Shown piece by piece: positions 5,554 through 11,032 of a stretch of 11,032 nt of DNA (within the stretch, counting starts at the first letter, position 1; the number at the start of each line of letters is the position of its first letter). Under the pieces are notes generated by a model, which saw only the letters and a list, made by a program, of their open reading frames with translations, searched no databases and had not been told where the DNA came from. Location: assembly GCA_947460225.1 (NCBI GenBank), contig CANHHI010000043.1, positions 1 to 11,032 of the forward strand. Direction: 5' to 3'. Both the position numbers and the translations under genes were made by a program. This stretch comes from Flavobacteriales bacterium (GTDB taxonomy: Bacteria > Bacteroidota > Bacteroidia > Flavobacteriales_D > CANHHI01).

Positions 5554-6541
5554 AAAAATCAAAATCAGCAAATTGTTTTAGAATGTCTTGCATCACCGCT
5601 AAAATTGCTGCGTAATCCTCCAAGGTTACCAATTTTTGGCGGTATTCTTTAAAATGGGGAATGCCTTTAAAATAATTGGTGTAATGCCTGCGCATTTCCA
5701 GAATAGCCAATTTTTCGCCTTTCCAAGCAATGGCGTGTGCTAAATGCTCCTTTGCTGCCAAAACCCGCATATCCATGTTGGGCATTGGTAATTTTTCTCC
5801 TGTTGCAAAATAATGCTTAATTTGATTGAATATCCAAGGATTGCCAATGGCTGCCCTGCCAATCATAATGCCGTCCACACCGTATCTATTTTTATAATCT
5901 AAGGCTTTTTCTGGGCTGTTTATGTCTCCGTTGCCAAAAATGGGTATGTGCATGCGTGGGTTTTCCTTGACTTTGCCAATCAACGTCCAGTCTGCATCGC
6001 CTTTATACATCTGAACCCTAGTTCTGCCGTGAATAGAAAGGGCTTTAATGCCTATATCTTGCAAACGCTCCGCCACTTCCACAATATTTTTACTCTGTTC
6101 GTCCCAGCCCAGCCTTGTTTTAACCGTTACGGGCAAATTTGTGGCATCTACAATGGCTTTGGTCATTTGTACCATTTTGGGTATATTTTGCAAAATGCCC
6201 GCACCCGCACCTTTGCAAGCCACTTTTTTCACGGGACAACCGTAATTTATATCCAATAAATCTGGTTTTACAGCATCTATAATTTTTGCCGCTTCCACCA
6301 TGCTGTCAATATCCGAGCCAAAAATCTGAATACCCACAGGGCGTTCCTTAGCTAAAACATCTAATTTCTTAACGCTTTTTGCGGCATCTCTAATCAATCC
6401 TTCGGAAGATATAAATTCCGTGAAAACCAAGTCCGCCCCATGCGATTTACAAAGCATGCGAAACGGCGGGTCGCTCACATCTTCCATAGGTGCCAACAAA
6501 AATGGAAACTCGCCCAACTCAATATCTGCAATACGAACCAT
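5501..6541 (-). CDS. dusB: tRNA dihydrouridine synthase, DusB type
   Basis: This 346-residue FMN enzyme reduces specific uridines in the tRNA D-loop with NAD(P)H. The N-terminal barrel shows the family pattern: LAPMEDVSDPPFR (16-28), QIFGSD (72-77), and the catalytic Cys102 in NYGCPVKK, followed by a Gly/Ala-rich loop (GAGAG). TVKTRLGW (139-146), IHGRTR (170-175), GNGDI (203-207) and GIMIGRAAIGNPW (224-236) are the substrate and flavin-phosphate elements. The C-terminal helical part (MRRHYTNYFKG) is also present. I chose the ATG at 6539-6541 (MVRIADIELG), which matches the usual family start. The frame is open for 63 more codons, but these are low-complexity and run across the opposing gene at 6609. 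The last 18 codons overlap the end of the glycosyltransferase fusion. In E. coli dusB precedes fis, but no such neighbour is seen here. Confidence 0.93.
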   Translation of the reverse strand: MVRIADIELGEFPFLLAPMEDVSDPPFRMLCKSHGADLVFTEFISSEGLIRDAAKSVKKLDVLAKERPVGIQIFGSDIDSMVEAAKIIDAVKPDLLDINYGCPVKKVACKGAGAGILQNIPKMVQMTKAIVDATNLPVTVKTRLGWDEQSKNIVEVAERLQDIGIKALSIHGRTRVQMYKGDADWTLIGKVKENPRMHIPIFGNGDINSPEKALDYKNRYGVDGIMIGRAAIGNPWIFNQIKHYFATGEKLPMPNMDMRVLAAKEHLAHAIAWKGEKLAILEMRRHYTNYFKGIPHFKEYRQKLVTLEDYAAILAVMQDILKQFADFDFSTVSAQEPPLDAPVCDA

Positions 6542-6553
6542 AATTTTATGGCA

Positions 6554-6561
6554 CAAAGGTA
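6554..6561 (-). promoter_or_regulatory. -7 box of dusB
   Basis: On the minus strand this reads TACCTTTG, an exact match to TAnnTTTG. Transcription would start near 6549, only about 8 bases before the dusB ATG. The box also supports the short start at 6541, since the longer frame would begin upstream of the promoter. Confidence 0.45.
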
Positions 6562-6582
6562 AGGAATTTTCAAAAATATTCT

Positions 6583-6590
6583 TAACTTTG
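6583..6590 (+). promoter_or_regulatory. -7 box of the small gene-trypsin unit
   Basis: TAACTTTG is an exact match to TAnnTTTG and is identical to the dehydrogenase promoter box. Transcription would start near 6595, about 14 bases before the ATG at 6609. It is back to back with the dusB box 21 bp away, so the two genes probably share a divergent control region. Confidence 0.45.
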
Positions 6591-6608
6591 TCAAAAAAAT
6601 AAGGCACT

Positions 6609-6983
6609 ATGCACACTTTATTACTATTGTTTTTTTTACTCCCCAAACCTGAAAAGATACAGGTAGATTTGTCTGTGTGCCTAGAAAAACAAGTGCTTTT
6701 TGTAGATGAAAAGCCCATTATTTTAGACAATATACCTGTGGAATTTAAAAAAAGTGAAAAATATAAACCTTATAGTTTAGCTTATCCCAACGACTTGAAA
6801 CAAGAAATAAGCTATAAACCCAGCGAAATCTTATTTTTTGATTATCAAGGCTTTGAAGTGCTTTGGCTCGATAAAACAAATAACAAGACCATGATTGCAA
6901 ATGGTCAAATTGTGAGTTGTATAGACAACAGCCCTAGATTTACAAGAGAAATGCGTTATTACTACATCTTAGAACAAAAATGA
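6609..6983 (+). CDS. Small possibly exported protein of unknown function, coupled to the protease gene
   Basis: This 124-residue protein is not one I recognise. It starts with a short strongly hydrophobic run (HTLLLLFFLLP, residues 2-12) like a weak signal peptide or membrane anchor, but no clear cleavage site follows. The rest is polar and mixed, with two cysteines (Cys24, Cys104) that could pair if the protein is exported. It also has several aromatic stretches (FFDYQGFEVLWLD, 76-88; RYYYILEQ near the end). Its TGA at 6981-6983 overlaps the ATG of the trypsin-like gene at 6980, so the two are almost certainly translated together. By position it may be a partner, chaperone or inhibitor of the protease, but this is inference only. 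A divergent -7 box lies at 6583-6590. The length, intact frame and ATGA junction make it a real gene. Confidence 0.75.
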   Translation: MHTLLLLFFLLPKPEKIQVDLSVCLEKQVLFVDEKPIILDNIPVEFKKSEKYKPYSLAYPNDLKQEISYKPSEILFFDYQGFEVLWLDKTNNKTMIANGQIVSCIDNSPRFTREMRYYYILEQK

Positions 6984-8086
6984 TGAAATTACGAGAAATA
7001 ATAATGTTGTATTTAGGCATTCTTGTTGTAGGATTTTCACAAGAACAAAGAGTGTATGGTGGTAAACCTGTAACGCAAGGGGAATTCCCTTTTATGGCGA
7101 GCTTACAACGCAAGCAAAAAGATATAGAGGAACCTTATCAACACAATTGTGGAGCCTCTCTAATTGGTAACAATTGGGCGATAACCGCAGGACACTGTGT
7201 GTTGAATACGCAATATGAGTATGCTTTAAAATACAACATTACTGCACTTGATGCAACAAGCAATGTAATCACATGGCAAGTCAATCGCATTGTATTGCAC
7301 CCTAATTTCAGCCAAAGTAACGGAACTTCGGTTTACGACATCGCATTACTAGAATTAAATACTATATCAAATGGGTATTCTAATCAAATAATACGTTTTC
7401 CATGGAAAGACGAATCTATTAATTTAAGTCTAGGGGAACGCTTAACCAGTATGGGTTGGGGTAAGACAGAACATGCTACTGGAAGCAATATATTGTTAAA
7501 AGTTTTGTTGCCAATGATGGATAATACCGCAGCGCAAACAATTTTTAACCAAACAACAGAAAGATGGAGTATTTTACCATCTATGTTGGTGGCAGGTGGA
7601 ATTGAAAATGAGGATACTTGTGCAGGAGACAGCGGGGGACCGCTCATAAAAACGTATAAAGACGATTATTATTTAGTAGGTATTGTTAGCAAAGGGATAA
7701 GTTGTGGAACAAAAGGTATGCCTGGCGTTTACACAAGGGCATCTTATTTTAGCGACTGGATAGAAAAGCAAACAGGTGTAAGAGCCTATTTTGAAAACAC
7801 CTATAATATATCAATTACAGGAGATTCAAAAATAGATGCAGAAGCGACTTATTATTTGCCCAATAAAAATAATAAAAATAAAATAATTTGGGAAGTCTCC
7901 GATAACCTAAAAATCCAAGAGCAAGACGATGAAAAAATAACAGTGCTTGCAAAAAAAGTGGGAGAGGGATTTATTTATGCGTATGATGAAACGGAAAGGC
8001 AAGAATTGAAAAGACCTGTAGAAATTATACGCACAGCCATTTCTCCTCAAAATATAAACATCAAAAGAAGCGGTTGCAGTAAATAA
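6980..8086 (+). CDS. Secreted trypsin-like serine protease (S1A) with C-terminal Ig-like domain
   Basis: The 368-residue protein has a signal peptide (about residues 1-20, IIMLYLGILVVGFS). It is followed within four residues by the activation-type junction Arg24/Val25 in QRVYGGKP, the counterpart of IVGG in trypsin. The catalytic triad is complete: His72 (TAGHC), Asp120 (YDIALLEL) and Ser218 (CAGDSGGP). Asp212, six residues before the serine, is the S1-pocket Asp189 equivalent, so cleavage after Lys or Arg is expected. Cys57-Cys73 and Cys214-Cys242 match two conserved trypsin disulfides. The propeptide would be very short. After the last helix (FSDWIEKQ, 257-264) about 100 residues resemble a bacterial Ig-like domain (ATYYLPN, IIWEVSDNL, KITVLAKK, GFIYAYD), perhaps for surface binding. 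Signal cleavage would place it outside the inner membrane. It overlaps the small upstream gene by ATGA. Its stop lies one base from the convergent priA stop. Confidence 0.92.
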   Translation: MMKLREIIMLYLGILVVGFSQEQRVYGGKPVTQGEFPFMASLQRKQKDIEEPYQHNCGASLIGNNWAITAGHCVLNTQYEYALKYNITALDATSNVITWQVNRIVLHPNFSQSNGTSVYDIALLELNTISNGYSNQIIRFPWKDESINLSLGERLTSMGWGKTEHATGSNILLKVLLPMMDNTAAQTIFNQTTERWSILPSMLVAGGIENEDTCAGDSGGPLIKTYKDDYYLVGIVSKGISCGTKGMPGVYTRASYFSDWIEKQTGVRAYFENTYNISITGDSKIDAEATYYLPNKNNKNKIIWEVSDNLKIQEQDDEKITVLAKKVGEGFIYAYDETERQELKRPVEIIRTAISPQNINIKRSGCSK

Positions 8087-8087
8087 A

Positions 8088-10535
8088 TTAAGCATCTGTA
8101 TTTAAAAATACCAACGCACGCTCTCTAGCGTGTTTGTTTTTTATATGGTGTACATGTTGGGAGATAATTCTTCTAGCTTGCGCAAAATTTTCAGCACGAG
8201 GCACTTTGATCCAAATTTCTTTTTGATATAAAGTGCGGATTTTTTCCAAACTCGGCGATGCTGGTCCAATAACCCATGATGATAAATCCTGTTTAAGCAA
8301 TAAAGCCAAATCTACTGCAATAGCATGCGCAATTTCTTTTTGTTTGTGTTGTAAAATAATTTGAATAATACGGGTATAAGGCGGATAGCAAAAACTTTGC
8401 CTTTCTTGCAATTCTTGGGCATAGAACACTTCTATATCTTGATTTTTTACCGCTTGCAATACAAAATGATTGGTAGCATAAGTTTGTATGTAAACCGTGC
8501 CTTGTTTTGCGCCTCTGCCCGCACGTCCGGACACTTGCATAAAAAGTTGGAAAGCTCTTTCAGCGGTTCTGAAATTAGGATAATGCAACATATTGTCTGC
8601 ATGCAGAACGCCCACAACAGAAACACCCTGAAAATCCAAACCCTTGCTCAACATTTGCGTGCCTACCAAAATATCTATTTCCTTGGCTTCAAAGGCTTCC
8701 ACAAGGCTCATATACGCCGTTTTGCCTTGCGTACTATCCAAATCCATGCGCTTCACCACCGCATCTGCAAATAGCTCGGCAATAGATTCTTGTACTTTTT
8801 CAGTGCCTAAGCCGATTTCTTTAATTTGCAAACTCTTGCAATTTGGGCAAACTGAATACTTAGCCTCTTGGTGTCCACAGTAATTGCAACGCAAGGCGTG
8901 TTGTGTTTTGTAATACGTCAGAGAAATATCGCAATTTGGGCAAATCGGCACAAAATCACACAAATTACAACTGATATAAGGCGCATACCCACGTCTATTT
9001 TGAAAAATAATTACCTGTTCCTTGCGCTGCAAAGCTTCTTCGACAGCTGCATGCAATTTTGGACTAAGCAAGGCAGGCGTTTGTTCTTTTTTATTTTCTT
9101 TTAAATCTACAAGTGCTATCTTGGGAAATTGAGACAAGCCATAACGCTCGGTGAGCAAAACCAATTGATAATGCCCAGTTTTCGCCAAATAATAACTCTC
9201 CAAACTGGGTGTAGCACTGCCTAATATCAAATTTGCCCCATGTTTTTTGGCAAGCACGTTTGCCAAATCTCTGCCCTGCACAAAAGGAGCTTTTAATTGT
9301 TTATACGAAGCATCGTGTTCTTCATCTACAATAACCAAACCCAAATTTTGAAAAGGCAAAAATAAAGCCATGCGTGTGCCCACAATCACTTGATGCGACT
9401 CCGCTTGACTCAAACAAGCCTGCCAAATTTCCGCCCTTTCTTGAAAATTAAACCGTGCATGATACACCCCAACCGCCTTGCCAAATGCTTTTTGCAAACG
9501 CTCCAAGAGTGCGAACGTCAAGCCGATTTCTGGCAAAAGATACAATACCCGTTTGCCTTCTGCCAAGGTTTTGGCAATGGCGTGCATGTAAATTTCTGTT
9601 TTTCCAGACCCTGAAACACCCTGCAACAAAACGGTTTTATTGTTTTCAAACGCCTCTTGCATTTCTTCAAAAGCCTTATTTTGCGCTAGGGATAAATGCG
9701 CAAAACCCGCACCGTCTTGGGCAGTATTTTTAAGGCGACTTATGGGTTTTTCTGAGGCAATAAAAATATTTTTGTCTATCAATCCTTTTAATACGGCACT
9801 ACTTACAACGGCTTGCTTTTCCAAATCTGTTTTTTTAACCCAGACATCGGCGTATTGGTTTTTCAACAATTGATATGCCATCAAAACCGCCACTTGCTTG
9901 GGGAATTTTTCTACTTGTGCATATAAAGCCTGCAAAGCCACATCGGTATGATATTGTTCCGCTAAACACAAGAACACAGCAGTTTTTGCCTTGTATTTTT
10001 CCTGTATTTCTTCTTCCAAAAAAATACATTTTTTCTGCAACAAAGCGTTTACATAAGGTTGTACGGTTTTTATTTGTAAAATCTCTGCCATTTGCGCAAA
10101 ATCCAAGCGTCCTGTGCGTTCCAAAGCCTCTAAAAGCAGTATTTCTTTATCTGAAAAGGCTTGATTTTTATCATAATCTTCCGACAAAACCAAACGACTC
10201 TCGCTTTTTAAGAGCAAAACGCTGGGCAATGCCATTTGCAAAACCGTGCCTAAATTTGAAAAGTAATAATCCGCTACCCAACGCCAAAAATCAATTTGTG
10301 CAGGCAAAACCAAAGGCTGAATATCCATAATACATGCCACAGCCTTGACTGCATAACTTGGCGCATCATGGTGTACACGTGCCACGATACCTGTATAAAA
10401 ATGTTGCTTGCCAAAAGGCACAACAACCCTTTGCCCAACAGCAATATGTGGCGCATCTTCGGCAGATAGGGAATAAGTAAACGCATCTCCCGCCGACAGT
10501 GGAATGATTACATCTGCGAAAACCGCAAGGGGCAT
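8088..10535 (-). CDS. priA: Primosomal protein N' (PriA), replication-restart helicase
   Basis: PriA recognises stalled forks and D-loops, unwinds DNA 3' to 5' and helps reload the replicative helicase. The 815-residue length fits the family. The N-terminal DNA-binding part (FADVIIPLS, GQRVVVPFG, WVADYYFSNLGTVLQMALP) is intact. Walker A is GVSGSGKT (306-313), DEEH is at 404-407 and GSATPS at 439-444. Between the helicase lobes eight cysteines form the zinc module that PriA uses for protein contacts: Cys523, 526, 532, 535, 550, 553, 563 and 566, in four CxxC pairs. The second lobe has GLGTEKVQE (575-583), GTQMLSKGLDF (625-635) and QVSGRAGRG (667-675). The ATG at 10533-10535 begins right before the conserved ADVIIP strand. 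No clear -7 box precedes it, and the tspO-like gene lies 47 bp upstream on the same strand, so the two may be co-transcribed. Confidence 0.96.
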   Translation of the reverse strand: MPLAVFADVIIPLSAGDAFTYSLSAEDAPHIAVGQRVVVPFGKQHFYTGIVARVHHDAPSYAVKAVACIMDIQPLVLPAQIDFWRWVADYYFSNLGTVLQMALPSVLLLKSESRLVLSEDYDKNQAFSDKEILLLEALERTGRLDFAQMAEILQIKTVQPYVNALLQKKCIFLEEEIQEKYKAKTAVFLCLAEQYHTDVALQALYAQVEKFPKQVAVLMAYQLLKNQYADVWVKKTDLEKQAVVSSAVLKGLIDKNIFIASEKPISRLKNTAQDGAGFAHLSLAQNKAFEEMQEAFENNKTVLLQGVSGSGKTEIYMHAIAKTLAEGKRVLYLLPEIGLTFALLERLQKAFGKAVGVYHARFNFQERAEIWQACLSQAESHQVIVGTRMALFLPFQNLGLVIVDEEHDASYKQLKAPFVQGRDLANVLAKKHGANLILGSATPSLESYYLAKTGHYQLVLLTERYGLSQFPKIALVDLKENKKEQTPALLSPKLHAAVEEALQRKEQVIIFQNRRGYAPYISCNLCDFVPICPNCDISLTYYKTQHALRCNYCGHQEAKYSVCPNCKSLQIKEIGLGTEKVQESIAELFADAVVKRMDLDSTQGKTAYMSLVEAFEAKEIDILVGTQMLSKGLDFQGVSVVGVLHADNMLHYPNFRTAERAFQLFMQVSGRAGRGAKQGTVYIQTYATNHFVLQAVKNQDIEVFYAQELQERQSFCYPPYTRIIQIILQHKQKEIAHAIAVDLALLLKQDLSSWVIGPASPSLEKIRTLYQKEIWIKVPRAENFAQARRIISQHVHHIKNKHARERALVFLNTDA

Positions 10536-10552
10536 ACTATTTTATTCAGCTT

Positions 10553-10578
10553 TAACAAAACACGATGAAATTTTGTTA
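10553..10578. repeat. AT-rich inverted repeat between tspO-like gene and priA
   Basis: TAACAAAA (10553-10560) and TTTTGTTA (10571-10578) form an 8-bp perfect inverted repeat with a 10-base loop. The stem has little G+C, so it is a poor terminator. It could be an operator or a weak attenuator in the 47-bp gap before priA. Confidence 0.35.
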
Positions 10579-10582
10579 TTGT

Positions 10583-11032
10583 TTAGTGATTGGCGTTTAG
10601 GATAAAAATAAAATAATTTAAAATACCCGCAAAACTCACCCAAACCAAATATGGCAATTGGATATATGCTGCTGTTTTATTGATTTTGTAAAAAACGAAA
10701 ATCATGCAAATAATAGATAACCAAAGTAGAAAAATATCTACCAAAGCCCATCCGATTTGTTTTTGCTGAAAAAAAATAAAACTCCACAAAAAATTCAAGC
10801 CGAGTTGTATGGCGAAAATCCCAAAACCCCATTTCCTCCAAACAGACTGACTTTGGTAAATCAAAAAAAGTCCAATGCCCATCAAGCAATACAGAAAACT
10901 CCAAACGGGACCAAAAATCCAATTGGGCGGATTAAAGCTAGGTTTAACCAAACCTGCATACCAGTTTGGAATATTGGGCGCAGTAAAAAGTCCGCCAATT
11001 ATCCCAATGCCTAAGGGAAACAAAATACACAA
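10583..11032 (-). CDS. TspO/MBR (tryptophan-rich sensory) membrane protein, 5' partial
   Basis: The visible 149 residues match the TspO/peripheral benzodiazepine receptor family, a five-helix inner-membrane protein that binds porphyrins and related ligands and affects tetrapyrrole and stress responses. Hallmarks are TAPNIPNWYAGLVKPSFNPP (17-36), the following WIFGPVWSFLYCLMGIGLFL, QLGLNFLWSFIFF (76-88) and the last helix with PYLVWVSFAGILN (127-139). All five hydrophobic segments can be traced. The frame runs to the window edge. The first visible codon is TTG, and no ATG is seen before the GGL-TAP region, so the real start lies outside; given the usual length of about 155-160 residues only a few are missing. 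It lies 47 bp upstream of priA on the same strand. The ligand and physiological role cannot be told from sequence. Confidence 0.92.
   Translation of the reverse strand: MCILFPLGIGIIGGLFTAPNIPNWYAGLVKPSFNPPNWIFGPVWSFLYCLMGIGLFLIYQSQSVWRKWGFGIFAIQLGLNFLWSFIFFQQKQIGWALVDIFLLWLSIICMIFVFYKINKTAAYIQLPYLVWVSFAGILNYFIFILNANH

Noticed and set aside
6542..6730. 63-codon N-terminal extension of DusB
   Set aside because: The family start is MVRIADIELG at 6541. The extension is low-complexity, covers the dusB -7 box and lies antisense to the coupled gene at 6609.
6980..8086. Animal contamination as source of the trypsin gene
   Set aside because: There is no intron, it is coupled by ATGA to another intact gene, it abuts priA by one base, and the codon and base composition look like its neighbours.
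9875..10330. 151-codon frame antisense to priA, and similar long antisense frames inside the helicase gene
   Set aside because: They are shadows of strongly conserved genes, with no domain pattern or promoter of their own.
11024..11032. Complete N-terminus of the TspO-like protein at the window edge
   Set aside because: The first visible codon is TTG (Leu) at the very edge and the frame is still open, so the gene is cut rather than starting there.

Overview
The window looks like chromosomal DNA from a member of the Bacteroidota. Four upstream regions carry exact matches to the TAnnTTTG -7 box typical of that phylum. No start is preceded by a convincing Shine-Dalgarno sequence. One gene ends in a DUF4296-type lipoprotein domain, a family I know only from Bacteroidota. 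I cannot place the genus.

Layout. (1) Positions 1-329 hold the 3' end of an unrecognised, very AT-rich gene. (2) Positions 330-911 hold no protein gene but are dense in structure: triloop mini-palindromes, a candidate three-way-junction RNA, a 106-bp imperfect palindrome with integron attC-like ends, and the terminator of the next gene. (3) Positions 912-4345 carry three minus-strand genes: a 2-hydroxyacid dehydrogenase, a SCO-type thioredoxin-fold protein 21 bp downstream of it, and a DEAD-box RNA helicase. (4) On the plus strand at 4447-5553 a polyprenol-phosphate mannosyltransferase-like enzyme is fused in frame to a DUF4296 lipoprotein-like domain. (5) A DusB-type tRNA dihydrouridine synthase (minus) overlaps that gene tail to tail. 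(6) Plus-strand positions 6609-8086 hold a small unknown gene, coupled by an ATGA overlap to a secreted trypsin-like protease. (7) The minus strand at 8088-11032 holds the primosomal helicase PriA, preceded by a TspO/MBR membrane protein cut by the window edge.

Most of the window is ordinary core content: RNA remodelling, tRNA modification, replication restart, envelope glycosylation and copper or redox handling. There is no phage, transposase, CRISPR array or defence cassette. The unusual parts are the structured non-coding segment at 360-862, the glycosyltransferase-lipoprotein fusion, and the trypsin with its small coupled partner. Divergent gene pairs (4345/4447 and 6541/6609) share short promoter regions with -7 boxes on both strands. 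Convergent pairs (5501/5553 and 8086/8088) overlap or abut without a visible terminator.
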